NCBI RefSeq assembly: GCF_012910785.2
Contig: NZ_WTVH02000010.1
Location: 558,001 to 622,000 of the forward strand
Length of the DNA: 64,000 nt
Reading direction: 5' to 3'
From: Aromatoleum buckelii
GTDB lineage: Bacteria; Pseudomonadota; Gammaproteobacteria; Burkholderiales; Rhodocyclaceae
Position numbers and translations under genes: made by a program. Each line of letters opens with the position of its first letter. Within the stretch, counting starts at the first letter, position 1. Positions 36,306 through 46,077 of this stretch are shown here, piece by piece. The notes under the pieces are model-generated. The model was not told the DNA's origin. It searched no databases and saw nothing but the letters and a program-made list of their open reading frames with translations.

Positions 36306-37109
36306 ATGACGCCGACGATGCGCAAGACACTCTGCGGACGTCACGTCGCAGTCACCCGCCCGGCCGGGCAGGCCGACAGCCTGTGCGAGGCGATCGCTGC
36401 ACGCGGCGGCATTCCGGTGCGCTTTCCGGTGCTCGCGATCGGCGCCGTCGACGGCGCGCAACTCGACGACATCGCTGCCCGGCTCGATCAGTTCGACCTC
36501 GCGTTTTTCGTCAGCCCGAACGCCGTCCAGCACGCGCTCACGCCGATCCTCGCGCGGCGCGCGTGGCCGCAGCGCGTGGTCGTCGCGACGGTCGGCAAGG
36601 GGAGCGAGCGGGCGCTCGCAGCATTCGGTTTCGGCGCCGTCGTCGCGCCGCGCAGCGGGTTCGACAGCGAGTCGGTGCTCGCCCTTCCGGAATTCCGGCC
36701 CGAAGCGGTGCGCGGCCGGCGGATCGTGATTTTCCGCGGCGACGGCGGTCGCGACCTGCTCGGCGAAACCTTGCGCGAACACGGCGCCGACGTCGAATAC
36801 GTGAGCTGTTATCGCCGCTTCCAGCCCGACCAGGACCCGGCCCTGCTGCTCGACCTCGCGCGGCGCGGCGCACTTGATGCGATCACGCTGACGAGCAGCG
36901 AAGGCGTCGCCAAGCTCGTCGCGATCGTCGGCGCCGAGGGCCTGCGCCTGCTGTGCCCGGTCCCGATCTTCGCGCCGCACCCGAGAATCGCGGCCCACGC
37001 CCGCGCGGCGGGCTTCGTGTGCGTCGTCGAAACCGGTCCCGGTGACGAAGGGCTCATTCGCGCACTCGAATCTCATTTCCAGCGACCTCGGTTAAACTCT
37101 CCGGCATGA
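36306..37109 (+). CDS. hemD: Uroporphyrinogen-III synthase
   Basis: A 267-aa enzyme that cyclises hydroxymethylbilane with inversion of ring D to uroporphyrinogen III. The family is weakly conserved; typical are the N-terminal VAVTRPAGQADSLCEAI, FVSPNAVQHAL in the first half, VEYVSCYRR and the C-terminal DAITLTSSEGVAKL. ATG 36306 was chosen near the family N-terminus; ATG 36318 is possible. Its TGA overlaps the hemX ATG (ATGA). Confidence 0.9.
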   Translation: MTPTMRKTLCGRHVAVTRPAGQADSLCEAIAARGGIPVRFPVLAIGAVDGAQLDDIAARLDQFDLAFFVSPNAVQHALTPILARRAWPQRVVVATVGKGSERALAAFGFGAVVAPRSGFDSESVLALPEFRPEAVRGRRIVIFRGDGGRDLLGETLREHGADVEYVSCYRRFQPDQDPALLLDLARRGALDAITLTSSEGVAKLVAIVGAEGLRLLCPVPIFAPHPRIAAHARAAGFVCVVETGPGDEGLIRALESHFQRPRLNSPA

Positions 37110-38383
37110 AAGAAGAAATTCCAGCGCTTTCCCAGCCTCCGCGTTCCGATACCCCCTCCGGATCGACGCCGTCCACCTCGTCCTCCACGCCGCCGGCTTC
37201 CTCCTCGAAGCGGGGCAGCGGCCTCGCCACGACCGTGGCGCTGGTCGCGCTCGCGGTGGCCGGGCTCGCCGGCTGGCAGGTATACGAGCTGCGCTCGGGC
37301 GTCATCGAGATTCGCGAGGAAGTCGCCCAGCGCCTGGCGGCGAGCGATTCCGCGCTTGCCGAAGCGCGGGGATCGGCGCGTCAGCAGCAGGAGTCGATCG
37401 CGTCGCTGCAGGGCAAGATCGGCGCGCTCGAGGCGCACGTCGCGGCCACCGAAGGGCAGGCCGCCGCGCTCGAAAATCTCTACCAAGAGTTTTCGCGAAC
37501 GCGGGACGATCGGATCGTCGCCGAGGCCGAGCAGGCGATCGGCATCGCCGCGCAGCAACTGCAGCTGGCCGGCAACCACGAAGCTGCGCTGATCGCGTTG
37601 CAGGGGGCCGAGGCGCGGCTCGCGGCGCAGGACCGCGGCCAATTCCAGGCCTTGCGCCGCGCGCTGGTGCGTGACATCGAGCGGCTCCAGGCTGCGCCGC
37701 AGGTCGACATCCCCGGCATCGCGCTGCGCCTGGAGGCGCTGCTCGAGCGGGTCGACACGCTGCCGCTGGCTTTCGCCGGGCAACTCGACGACCCCGCTGC
37801 CGTCGGCAACGAGGGGGCAAACGCGCCGGAGGGCGCTTCGGCCGACCCTTCGGTGATCGATTTCATCACCGGACTGGCGGGCGACATCTGGCGCGAAATG
37901 CTGACGCTGGTGCGAATCGAGCGTCTCGACCAGTCGGAACCGGTGCTGCTGGCGCCGGCGCAAAGCACCTACCTGCGCGAGAATCTCAAGATTCGCCTGC
38001 TGACCGCGCGGCTCGCGCTGCTCGCCCGCGACGGCCGGACTTTCGCCGCCGACCTCGCGCAGGCGCGAGGCTGGATCGAACGCTTTTTCGACGAGCGCGA
38101 CCCGGCAGTGCAGGAAACGCTCGCCGAACTCGCGGCGTTGCAGGCAATGCCGGTCAAGGTCGAGCAGCCGACGCCGACCGAAAGCATCGCTGCACTGCGG
38201 ATGCTGCAGGCGCGCTCGGCCGAAAGTCGGCGGCCGCTCAACGGCACGCCAGCGCCCGGTGGTGGTGCCGCTTCCGGTGCGGGCCGTCCACCCGCCGGTG
38301 CAGCTTCCGCTCCCGAGGGCCGGTCGGCGCCTGCTGCGCCGGCGCAGCCGCGCGAGCAGCCGCCGGTCGCCGGCGAGCGTTGA
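37106..38383 (+). CDS. hemX: HemX, membrane protein of the hem operon
   Basis: A 425-aa protein of the HemX family encoded with haem genes, with no proven enzymatic activity. It has a short Pro/Ser/Thr-rich cytoplasmic segment, one transmembrane helix at about 41-57 (TTVALVALAVAGLAGWQ), a periplasmic coiled coil (60-135) and a helical domain. The C-terminus is Gly/Ala/Pro-rich low complexity. It is not a uroporphyrinogen methyltransferase, although such proteins are sometimes named so. Start overlaps hemD; hemY follows after 9 bp. Confidence 0.88.
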   Translation: MKEEIPALSQPPRSDTPSGSTPSTSSSTPPASSSKRGSGLATTVALVALAVAGLAGWQVYELRSGVIEIREEVAQRLAASDSALAEARGSARQQQESIASLQGKIGALEAHVAATEGQAAALENLYQEFSRTRDDRIVAEAEQAIGIAAQQLQLAGNHEAALIALQGAEARLAAQDRGQFQALRRALVRDIERLQAAPQVDIPGIALRLEALLERVDTLPLAFAGQLDDPAAVGNEGANAPEGASADPSVIDFITGLAGDIWREMLTLVRIERLDQSEPVLLAPAQSTYLRENLKIRLLTARLALLARDGRTFAADLAQARGWIERFFDERDPAVQETLAELAALQAMPVKVEQPTPTESIAALRMLQARSAESRRPLNGTPAPGGGAASGAGRPPAGAASAPEGRSAPAAPAQPREQPPVAGER

Positions 38384-38392
38384 GGAGGCCCG

Positions 38393-39568
38393 ATGCGTAC
38401 TCTGCTCTGGCTCATCGCGCTGTTCGCTCTCGCTGCCGGGGTGGCGATGCTCGCGAGCATCAACACCGGCTACGTGCTCGTCGTGCTGCCGCCGTGGCGC
38501 GCCCAGCTGTCACTGAATCTTCTCATCGTCGCGCTGCTCGCGGCGTTTTTCATCGGCTACGTGGTGCTCCGGCTGGTCGGAAAAACGCTCGCGCTGCCCG
38601 GGCGGGTCGGCGTGTTTCGCGAGCGCCGGCGCAAGGACAAGGCCGGCCGAGCGCTGCGCGAGGGCTTGCGGGCGCTTTTCGAAGGTCGCTTCGCGCAGGC
38701 GTTGAAGCTCTCCGGCAGCGCTTTCGACGCCGGGGAAAGCCGCTCGATGGCGGCGCTGGTCGCAGCGCGTGCGGCGCATGGCATGCATGATGACGCCCGC
38801 TACCGGATCTGGATCGGGCGGGCTGCCGAGCAGGAAGAAGAAGCCCGTGTTGCGCGCCTGATGACCGAAGCTGAACTCGCGGTCGAAGGGCGGCGCTTCG
38901 AGGAAGCCGCCGAACGGCTCGAAAATCTGCGCCTGTCCGGGCACCGGCACATCGCTGCGCTGCGCCTGTCGCTGAAAGTGGCTTCGGCGCTCGGGCACTG
39001 GGAAGAGGTTCTGCGCCTCGCGCGGCAGTTGCGCAAGCACAAGGCGCTGACGGACGAGCAGGCACAACCGGTGGTGCGCCGCGCGCACGTCGAACGGATA
39101 CGCGAACTGGCCGGCGACGGCGAAGCGCTCGCGGCGTACTGGCGCAGCATTCCCACTGCCGAACTGGGTGACCGGCGCATGGTCGAGGAAGCCGTTCCCT
39201 ATCTTGCCGCAGCGGGACAGGGAGCGCTGGTGCGCAAGACCGTGGAACGCATGCTCGACACCGAGTGGGATGGGGGGTTGGCGCGGCTGTACGCCCAGTG
39301 TGCGAACGGCGATGCGGCCGGCTGCCTGGCGCGTGCCGAAGGGTGGCTGCGCAAGCACCCGAAGGATGCGGACCTGCTGTATGCGCTCGGCCGGCTATGC
39401 GTGGCGGCGCAGCTGTGGGGCAAGGCGCAGAGTTACCTCGAAGCGTCGCTGAACCTTGCGCCGACGATCGAAACCCACCTCGCGCTCGCGCATCTGTTCG
39501 AACGCCTCGAACGGCCCGAAGAGGCGCACGCCCACTATCGCACGGCAGCCGAACATTCGGCTGCCTGA
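38393..39568 (+). CDS. hemY: HemY, TPR-containing membrane protein of the hem operon
   Basis: A 391-aa proteobacterial HemY, unrelated to protoporphyrinogen oxidase. Two N-terminal transmembrane helices (about 2-22 and 40-60) precede an all-helical TPR domain with segments such as ARAAHGMHDDARYRIWIGRA and the C-terminal YLEASLNLAPTIETHLALAH. It probably acts as a scaffold in late haem synthesis. GAGG precedes the ATG. It converges on hemF with a spacer of only 22 bp. Confidence 0.92.
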   Translation: MRTLLWLIALFALAAGVAMLASINTGYVLVVLPPWRAQLSLNLLIVALLAAFFIGYVVLRLVGKTLALPGRVGVFRERRRKDKAGRALREGLRALFEGRFAQALKLSGSAFDAGESRSMAALVAARAAHGMHDDARYRIWIGRAAEQEEEARVARLMTEAELAVEGRRFEEAAERLENLRLSGHRHIAALRLSLKVASALGHWEEVLRLARQLRKHKALTDEQAQPVVRRAHVERIRELAGDGEALAAYWRSIPTAELGDRRMVEEAVPYLAAAGQGALVRKTVERMLDTEWDGGLARLYAQCANGDAAGCLARAEGWLRKHPKDADLLYALGRLCVAAQLWGKAQSYLEASLNLAPTIETHLALAHLFERLERPEEAHAHYRTAAEHSAA

Positions 39569-39590
39569 GCTGCCTCGCTCCGCGGGGCCG

Positions 39591-40529
39591 TCAGCACCAG
39601 TCGCGCGGAACGAGAAACTCGTCGTATAGACGCGCCTCGGCGCTGCCCCGCTCCGGCTGCCAGTCGTAACGCCATTTGACGAGCGGCGGAAGCGACATCA
39701 GGATCGACTCGGTGCGTCCGCCCGACTGCAGGCCGAACAGCGTGCCGCGGTCGAACACCAGGTTGAATTCGACGTAGCGGCCGCGGCGGTAGGCTTGGAA
39801 GTCGCGTTCGCGATCGCCGTATTCGACGTCGCGCCGCCGCTCGATGATCGGCAGGTAGGCGTCGAGGAATGCGTCGCCGACGCTGCGCGCGAGCCCGAAT
39901 GCGGCGTCGAAGTCCGTCTTGCCGTCGGCGCCGAGATCGTCGAAGAACAGGCCTCCAACGCCACGGGGTTCGTTGCGGTGCTTGAGGAAAAAGTACCGGT
40001 CGCACCATTCCTTGAGGCGACGGTATTCCGGCTCCCCGCCCCACGGCAGCACCGCGGCCCGGCAGGCGCGGTGAAAAGCGCGCACGTCTTCCTCGTACGG
40101 GTAATAGGGCGTCAGGTCCATGCCTCCGCCGAACCACCACACCGGCGCCGCGGCGGGCGGTGCAACGGCAGCGTCCGGGTGCGACGCGATGAAGAAGCGC
40201 ACATTCATGTGCACCGTCGGACAGTACGGGTTGCGCGGATGCAGCACGAGCGACACGCCCATCGCCTCGAATGCGCGGCCCGCGAGATCGGGGCGGCGCG
40301 CGGTTGCCGAAGCCGGCATCGCGTCGCCGATCACATGCGAGAAATTGACCCCGCCCCGTTCGAAGAAATGGCCTTCCTCGATGACGCGCGTGAGGCCTCC
40401 GCCGCCCGCCGGACGCTGCCACGCATCCTCGCGGAAGCTGCCGCCGTCGAACCGTTCGAGTGCGGCGACGATGCCGCTTTGCAGGTCGAGCAGGTGCTGC
40501 CTGACGACGCGCGAATCGGGCGCGTCCAT
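39591..40529 (-). CDS. hemF: Oxygen-dependent coproporphyrinogen-III oxidase
   Basis: A 312-aa enzyme converting coproporphyrinogen III to protoporphyrinogen IX using O2. Family motifs are [47 protein letters not shown] and [19 protein letters not shown]; the C-terminus is [20 protein letters not shown]. It lies 3 bp downstream of purD and is probably cotranscribed with it. The presence of hemA, hemCDXY and hemF in one window covers many steps of the pathway. Confidence 0.97.
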   Translation of the reverse strand: MDAPDSRVVRQHLLDLQSGIVAALERFDGGSFREDAWQRPAGGGGLTRVIEEGHFFERGGVNFSHVIGDAMPASATARRPDLAGRAFEAMGVSLVLHPRNPYCPTVHMNVRFFIASHPDAAVAPPAAAPVWWFGGGMDLTPYYPYEEDVRAFHRACRAAVLPWGGEPEYRRLKEWCDRYFFLKHRNEPRGVGGLFFDDLGADGKTDFDAAFGLARSVGDAFLDAYLPIIERRRDVEYGDRERDFQAYRRGRYVEFNLVFDRGTLFGLQSGGRTESILMSLPPLVKWRYDWQPERGSAEARLYDEFLVPRDWC

Positions 40530-40532
40530 CGT

Positions 40533-41822
40533 TCAGCCTTTGCGGGCAATGGCGCGGTGGCCGATGTCGCGGCGGTACTGGCGTCCTTCGAAAATGATCC
40601 CGTCGGCCACCTCGTAGGCGCGCTTCTGCGCGCTGCGGATGTTGTCGCCGAGCGCGGTGACGCACAGCACGCGGCCTCCGGCAGTCACAACCCGCCCGTC
40701 CAGCTCCGCGGTGCCGGCATGGAAGACATGCACGTCCTCGCTCTCGGTGGCCGGGAACCCGGATACCACGTCGCCCTTGTGCGGCGCCTCGGGATAGCCT
40801 GCGGCGGCGAGCACGACGCCGAGCGCGACGCGGCGGTCCCATTCGGCTTCGACCTGGTCGAGCCGCCCGCCGATCGCCGCTTCGACGAGGTCGGACAGGT
40901 CGGTCTTCAGGCGCATCATGATCGGCTGGGTTTCCGGGTCGCCCAGGCGGCAGTTGAACTCGACGACGCGCGGCTGGCCCGCTTCGTCGATCATCAGGCC
41001 AGCGTACAGGAAGCCGGTATAGGCCAGCCCGTCGGCACTCATGCCGGCAAGAGTCGGCAGGATGATCTCGCGCATCACGCGGGCATGGATTTCGGGCGTC
41101 ACGACCGGCGCCGGCGAATAGGCGCCCATGCCTCCGGTGTTGGGGCCCTCGTCCTTGTCTCGCAGGCGCTTGTGGTCCTGGCTAGTCGCCAGCGCCAGCG
41201 CATGCTTGCCGTCGGCCATGACGATGAAGCTCGCTTCCTCGCCCGCCATGAACTCCTCGATGACGACGCGTGCACCGGCTTCGTCGTACTGCACGCCGCT
41301 CTGGCTGCCGCCCAGCATCAGGTCGATCGCGGCATGGGCTTCGGCGAGCGTCGCGGCGACCACAACGCCCTTGCCGGCGGCGAGGCCGTCGGCCTTGATG
41401 ACGATCGGCGCCCCTTCGCTCTCGACATAGTCGTGGGCCGCGGACGGGTCGGAGAAAGTCGCGTGCTTCGCCGTCGGGATGTTGTGCCGGGCCATGAAGC
41501 GCTTGGCGAAGTCCTTCGAGCTTTCGAGCTGCGCCGCGCCTTTCGTCGGACCGAAGATCGGCAGCCCGGCGGCGCGAAAAGCGTCGACGACGCCGGCGGC
41601 AAGCGGTGCTTCGGGGCCGACGACGGTGAATTGCACCTGCTCGGTGCGCGCGAGTTCGACGAGGTCCGGGATCGCAGTGACCGCGACGTTCTCGAGCAGC
41701 GGTTCGCGCGCGGTGCCCGGATTGCCCGGGGCAACCAGCACGCGTGTGACTTTGGGCGACTGGGCGAGTCTCCAGGCCAGCGCGTGTTCGCGGCCGCCGG
41801 AGCCGATGACGAGAACTTTCAT
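40533..41822 (-). CDS. purD: Phosphoribosylamine-glycine ligase
   Basis: A 429-aa ATP-grasp enzyme forming glycinamide ribonucleotide in purine synthesis. Motifs include MKVLVIGSGGREHALAWRL, FGPTKGAAQLESSKDFAKRF, IVIKADGLAAGKGVVVA and RVVEFNCRLGDPETQPIM. It is the middle gene of purH-purD-hemF, 19 bp downstream of purH. Confidence 0.97.
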   Translation of the reverse strand: MKVLVIGSGGREHALAWRLAQSPKVTRVLVAPGNPGTAREPLLENVAVTAIPDLVELARTEQVQFTVVGPEAPLAAGVVDAFRAAGLPIFGPTKGAAQLESSKDFAKRFMARHNIPTAKHATFSDPSAAHDYVESEGAPIVIKADGLAAGKGVVVAATLAEAHAAIDLMLGGSQSGVQYDEAGARVVIEEFMAGEEASFIVMADGKHALALATSQDHKRLRDKDEGPNTGGMGAYSPAPVVTPEIHARVMREIILPTLAGMSADGLAYTGFLYAGLMIDEAGQPRVVEFNCRLGDPETQPIMMRLKTDLSDLVEAAIGGRLDQVEAEWDRRVALGVVLAAAGYPEAPHKGDVVSGFPATESEDVHVFHAGTAELDGRVVTAGGRVLCVTALGDNIRSAQKRAYEVADGIIFEGRQYRRDIGHRAIARKG

Positions 41823-41841
41823 GAGTTTTCCTGTGCCGCTC

Positions 41842-43437
41842 TCAATGCCGGAAATGACGGAAACCGGTGAACACCATCGCCACGCCCTGTTCGTCCGCCG
41901 CCGCGATCACCTCGCTGTCGCGCATCGAGCCGCCCGGCTGGATCACCGCGGTCGCGCCGGCTTGGCCGAGCACGTCGAGCCCGTCGCGGAACGGGAAGAA
42001 CGCGTCGGAGGCGACGACCGAGCCGTGCACCGTCAGCCCGGCGTTCTCGGCCTTGATCGCGGCAATGCGGGCCGAATCGACGCGGCTCATCTGTCCTGCG
42101 CCGACGCCGACCGTCATGCCGTCACGGCAATACACGATCGCGTTCGATTTGACGTATTTCGCGACCCGCCACGCGAACAGCAGGTCGCCGAGTTCCTGTT
42201 CGGTCGGCGCGCGGCGGGTGACGATTCTGAGATTGGCGACCGCGATGCGCGCCTCGTCGGCGCTCTGCACCAGCAGCCCGCCGCCGACCCGCTTCAGGTC
42301 GAGGGCGCCGGACGGCTTGCCGAGCGCGCACGTCAGCACCCGCACGTTCTGCTTCGTGGCGAGCACCGCGAGCGCGTCGGCGCTGTACGACGGCGCGATC
42401 AGCACTTCGAGGAACTGCGCTGCGACGGCCTCGGCAGCGGCCCGGTCGACTTCGCAGTTGAACGCGATGATGCCGCCGAAGGCCGACGTCGGATCGGTCG
42501 AGAAAGCCTTGCGGTAAGCGGCCTGCGGGGTTTCGGCGAGGGCCACGCCGCACGGGTTCGCGTGCTTGACGATGACGCACGCGACGCGGCCGGCCTCGAC
42601 GTCGAACGCCTTGACGCATTCCCATGCCGCGTCGGCGTCGGCGATGTTGTTGTAAGACAGTTCCTTGCCCTGCAGCTGCCGGTACGCCGCGATCACGCCT
42701 TCGGGGACCGACGGCTCGCGGTAGAAGGCCGCGGACTGGTGCGGATTCTCGCCGTAGCGCAGGTCCTGGACCTTGTCGAACGCGAGCTGGAAGCGCTCCG
42801 GGTAGGCCTGCCGCGTGGCTGCTCCGGCATCGTCGAAACTCAGCGCCGTCAGGTAGTTGGAAATTGCCGCGTCGTAGCGCGCAGTATGCGTGAAAGCTTT
42901 TACCGCGAGCGCGAAGCGCGTCCTGTAGCTCAGCGCGCCGTCCCCCGATCTCAGCTCGGCGACGATCGGTGCGTAGTCTTCCGGGTCGGTGACGATGCCG
43001 ACGCCGCCCGCATCGTTGCCGTGGTTCTTGGCCGCCGCGCGCACCATCGTCGGGCCGCCGATGTCGATGTTCTCGATCGCGTCGTCGAGCGTGCAGTCGG
43101 GCTTGGCGACGGTTGCGGCGAACGGATAGAGGTTCACGACGACGAGGTCGATGCGCGAGATGTCGTGTGCGGCAATCGTCTCCATATGCTCGGGCAGGTC
43201 ACGACGCGCGAGGATGCCGCCATGCACTTTCGGGTGCAGCGTCTTGACGCGGCCGTCGAGCATTTCCGGAAAACCGGTGTGCTCGGACACGTCGGTGACC
43301 GGCAGGCCGGCCTCGCGCAGCATCGCGGCCGTGCCGCCGGTCGACAGCAGCTTGACGCCGAGCGCATCGAGCGAGCGGGCAAATTCGAGGACGCCGCGCT
43401 TGTCGGAGACGCTGATCAGGGCTTGGGAGACTTTCAT
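41842..43437 (-). CDS. purH: Bifunctional AICAR transformylase/IMP cyclohydrolase
   Basis: A 531-aa bifunctional enzyme for the last two steps of IMP synthesis. The N-terminal cyclohydrolase domain (1 to about 200) contains [17 protein letters not shown] and [15 protein letters not shown]; the C-terminal transformylase domain contains [12 protein letters not shown] and [20 protein letters not shown]. It lies 74 bp downstream of fis, suggesting a dusB-fis-purH-purD-hemF transcription unit. Confidence 0.97.
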   Translation of the reverse strand: MKVSQALISVSDKRGVLEFARSLDALGVKLLSTGGTAAMLREAGLPVTDVSEHTGFPEMLDGRVKTLHPKVHGGILARRDLPEHMETIAAHDISRIDLVVVNLYPFAATVAKPDCTLDDAIENIDIGGPTMVRAAAKNHGNDAGGVGIVTDPEDYAPIVAELRSGDGALSYRTRFALAVKAFTHTARYDAAISNYLTALSFDDAGAATRQAYPERFQLAFDKVQDLRYGENPHQSAAFYREPSVPEGVIAAYRQLQGKELSYNNIADADAAWECVKAFDVEAGRVACVIVKHANPCGVALAETPQAAYRKAFSTDPTSAFGGIIAFNCEVDRAAAEAVAAQFLEVLIAPSYSADALAVLATKQNVRVLTCALGKPSGALDLKRVGGGLLVQSADEARIAVANLRIVTRRAPTEQELGDLLFAWRVAKYVKSNAIVYCRDGMTVGVGAGQMSRVDSARIAAIKAENAGLTVHGSVVASDAFFPFRDGLDVLGQAGATAVIQPGGSMRDSEVIAAADEQGVAMVFTGFRHFRH

Positions 43438-43511
43438 CGTGAGGATCGCAAGAAAAAATCGGGTGGGCGACGCGGCGGCTTCGCCGCGGGGGGAGTGAGG
43501 GTCGGGCTGCG

Positions 43512-43748
43512 CTACAGCAGTTCGTATTCGGTCAGCTTGCGGCGCAGCGTGTTGCGGTTGATACCGAGCATCTCGGCGGCGACGGTCTGGTTGCCATTGG
43601 CCTGGCGAAGCACGAATTCGAGCATCGGGCGCTCGACGTTGCGAATCACCATGTCATAAATTGCGGCCGGCTTCTCACCGTCCAGGTCGCGGAAGTACTG
43701 GTCAAGGGTGCGATGGATCGATTCGGCGATCTCGTTCGAGCGGGTCAT
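43512..43748 (-). CDS. fis: Fis-family DNA-binding protein
   Basis: A 78-aa nucleoid-associated regulator. The C-terminal helix-turn-helix [30 protein letters not shown] is close to that of E. coli Fis; the N-terminal beta-hairpin arm is shorter, as in other betaproteobacteria. Its ATG overlaps the dusB stop codon (ATGA at 43745-43748), the widely conserved dusB-fis arrangement. Confidence 0.94.
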   Translation of the reverse strand: MTRSNEIAESIHRTLDQYFRDLDGEKPAAIYDMVIRNVERPMLEFVLRQANGNQTVAAEMLGINRNTLRRKLTEYELL

Positions 43749-44764
43749 GCTGCGAGTTCCTGCGGAAGTTCTTCGTAGCGCAGGCGGGCGTCCTGCTCGG
43801 CGAGGCGGCCGAAGAAGTCGTCAACAGCCTCGAGTTGTTCGCGCACATCTGACAGCTGGTTCATCGTGCGGCGGAATGCCGCCGAGCCGACGAGGCCCTT
43901 CGTGTACCAGGAGATGTGTTTGCGCGCGATCCTGACTCCGGTTTCCTCTCCATAGAACGCGTACAGGTCGCCCAGGTGCTCGCGGCATACCTGGAGAATC
44001 TCGGCGACGAGCGGCGGCGGCAGCAGCGTGCCGGTCGCGAGGTAATGCTCGATTTCGCGGAAAATCCACGGCCGGCCCTGCGCGGCGCGGCCGATCATCA
44101 CGCCGTCGGCGCCGGTGTAGTCGAGCACGTAGCGGGCTTTCTCGGGCGTCGTGATATCGCCGTTGGCTATCACCGGGATCTTCACGAGGGATTTCACTTC
44201 GGCGATCGTGTCGTACTCGGCGTTGCCGGTGTATTGGTCGGCGCGCGTGCGGCCATGGATCGCGACCGCACGGATGCCCGATGCTTCGGCGATGCGGGCG
44301 ATCGCTGGCGCGTTGCGGTTGTCGCGGTTCCAGCCGGTGCGGAACTTGAGCGTCACCGGAGTGGCGGGCACGGCGGCGACGACCGCCTCGAGGATGCGCG
44401 CGACGAGCGGCTCGTTCTGCATCAGCGCCGAGCCTGCCATGACGTTGCATACTTTCTTCGCCGGGCAACCCATGTTGATGTCGATGATCTGCGCGCCGTT
44501 GTCCGCGTTGTAGCGCGCGGCATCGGCCATCATCGCCGGATCGGCGCCGGCGATCTGCACCGAAATCGGCTCGACCTCGCCGGTGTGCTCGGCACGGCGA
44601 CGGGTTTTCGCGCTGCCGTAGAGCAGCGAGTTCGATGTGACCATTTCGCTGACTGCGACGCCTGCGCCGAGCTTCTTGCACAGCTGGCGGAACGGTCGAT
44701 CGGTCACGCCCGCCATCGGGGCGACGAAAAGATTGTTGCGCAGGGTAAAACCGGCGTACTGCAT
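43745..44764 (-). CDS. dusB: tRNA-dihydrouridine synthase B
   Basis: A 339-aa FMN enzyme that reduces uridine to dihydrouridine in tRNA D loops. Motifs: LFVAPMAGVTDRPFRQLCKKLGAG, IIDINMGCPAKKVCN (catalytic Cys), AIHGRTRADQYTG, and IANGDITTPEKARYVLDYTGADGVMIGRAAQGRPWIF for FMN binding. The start at MQYAGF (44764) fits the family; ATG 44797 is an in-frame alternative. It is translationally coupled to fis. Confidence 0.94.
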   Translation of the reverse strand: MQYAGFTLRNNLFVAPMAGVTDRPFRQLCKKLGAGVAVSEMVTSNSLLYGSAKTRRRAEHTGEVEPISVQIAGADPAMMADAARYNADNGAQIIDINMGCPAKKVCNVMAGSALMQNEPLVARILEAVVAAVPATPVTLKFRTGWNRDNRNAPAIARIAEASGIRAVAIHGRTRADQYTGNAEYDTIAEVKSLVKIPVIANGDITTPEKARYVLDYTGADGVMIGRAAQGRPWIFREIEHYLATGTLLPPPLVAEILQVCREHLGDLYAFYGEETGVRIARKHISWYTKGLVGSAAFRRTMNQLSDVREQLEAVDDFFGRLAEQDARLRYEELPQELAA

Positions 44765-44904
44765 GGATGGAGAGGGTGTTCGGGGAAGAGGGCGCATTTT
44801 ACCCCATGCGCCGCCGGCCGAGCAGCGGAATGCAGCGCCGACGCCGATTGCATCACATCCTGTCGTTTTTGCGCCCGCGCAGCGCCCCGCCGGGACGGTG
44901 CCGC

Positions 44905-46077
44905 TCAGGGCCAGGCGCGCGCGCCGAACATCATCCGCCGCGCGACGAAATCGCGCAGCGGCGGGATGAGGTCGAGGGCCAGCAGGCCGGCGCCGCGCAG
45001 CTGGCGCAGCGGGGCGAAGTCATTGCTGAACACGCGCACAAGCGCGTCGGTGAAGTGGATCGCGCCGAAGCGGTCGAGGCCGCGGGAATCGGCATAGGCG
45101 TCCAGGACTGCCGCGCCGCCCGGATCGCCGCGGTGGCGCAGCAGCGTGTCCGCGAGCGCCCAGACGTCGCGCAGCGCGAGGTTGAAGCCCTGTCCGGCGA
45201 CCGGATGGAGAGTCTGGGCGGCGTTGCCGAGCCACACGGTGCGGGCGCCCGCCGGATCACGCCGGTAGCGCAGGCCGAGGGGATAGCGATGGCGGCGGGA
45301 AACAGCGCCGAACCGCAAGCGGGTGCCGAAGCGGTCCTGCAACTGCGCGACATAGCCCGCGTCGTCGAGGGCGAGCAGCTCGTCGGCGCGTTCGGGCGAA
45401 ACGGCTTGGACCAGCGCATAGTTGCTGTCGCAGGGCAGCAGCGCGATCGGGCCCTGTGGCGTGAAGCGCTCGAAAGCGCGATGGTGATGACCGCCGTCGA
45501 CGTCGATCCGCGCGATGAGGGCGTGCTGGCGGTAGTCGTGCTCGACGACGTCCCGGCTGCCGGCCTCGAGCCGGCCTTCAGCGCAGGCGACGAGGCGCGC
45601 GCGGCACGGCGTGTCGTCCGGGGCGCTCGCCGCAGTGCCGCCGAGGGTGGCAACGAGGGTGGCAACGACAGCGTCAGCCTGCGGCGTGAGCGCGGTGACT
45701 TCCGTTTCGTCAAGGACGGCGATGCCGCTGCGGTCCACCGCCGCGCGCAGGGCTCCCGCGAGCGCGCCGGCCGAGACGACGTAGCCGAGCGCCGGCTGAT
45801 GGTAGTCCTCGGCCCGCAGTTCGGTGCGGCCAAACCCCCCTTGCTGCGAGACGTGGATGCGGCGGATCGGCGTCACCGGCAGCGCGTCCCACACGCCGAG
45901 GCGCTCCAGCGTCAGGCGCGTGCCGTGCGCGAGCGCGAGCACACGCGGGTCGGCGAGCACGGCCGCGCGCGGGCGGGCGTCGGCAAGCACGATCGCAAGT
46001 CCGCTGTCTTTCAGCGCGAGCGCCAGCGCGAGCCCGACCGGCCCGGCGCCGACGACCAAGAGGTCAGGCTGTCGCAC
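44905..46077 (-). CDS. UbiH/UbiF/VisC-family FAD-dependent hydroxylase
   Basis: A 390-aa flavoprotein monooxygenase of the ubiquinone-biosynthesis hydroxylase family. The dinucleotide fold is LLVVGAGPVGLALALALKDSG at the N-terminus; the second FAD segment VWLGNAAQTLHPVAGQGFNLALRDV is near residue 280. Such enzymes hydroxylate the ring of ubiquinone precursors; which position cannot be told. Its 5' end overlaps pepP by 14 bp, a frequent pepP-ubiH pairing in proteobacteria, which favours a UbiH-like role. Confidence 0.87.
   Translation of the reverse strand: MRQPDLLVVGAGPVGLALALALKDSGLAIVLADARPRAAVLADPRVLALAHGTRLTLERLGVWDALPVTPIRRIHVSQQGGFGRTELRAEDYHQPALGYVVSAGALAGALRAAVDRSGIAVLDETEVTALTPQADAVVATLVATLGGTAASAPDDTPCRARLVACAEGRLEAGSRDVVEHDYRQHALIARIDVDGGHHHRAFERFTPQGPIALLPCDSNYALVQAVSPERADELLALDDAGYVAQLQDRFGTRLRFGAVSRRHRYPLGLRYRRDPAGARTVWLGNAAQTLHPVAGQGFNLALRDVWALADTLLRHRGDPGGAAVLDAYADSRGLDRFGAIHFTDALVRVFSNDFAPLRQLRGAGLLALDLIPPLRDFVARRMMFGARAWP

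Noticed and set aside
37106..38383. HemX as uroporphyrinogen-III methyltransferase
   Set aside because: No SAM-binding or methyltransferase motif is present; it is a single-helix membrane protein with a coiled coil.
39795..41870. 691-codon open frame antisense to hemF and purD
   Set aside because: The real genes on the other strand are complete and motif-supported.
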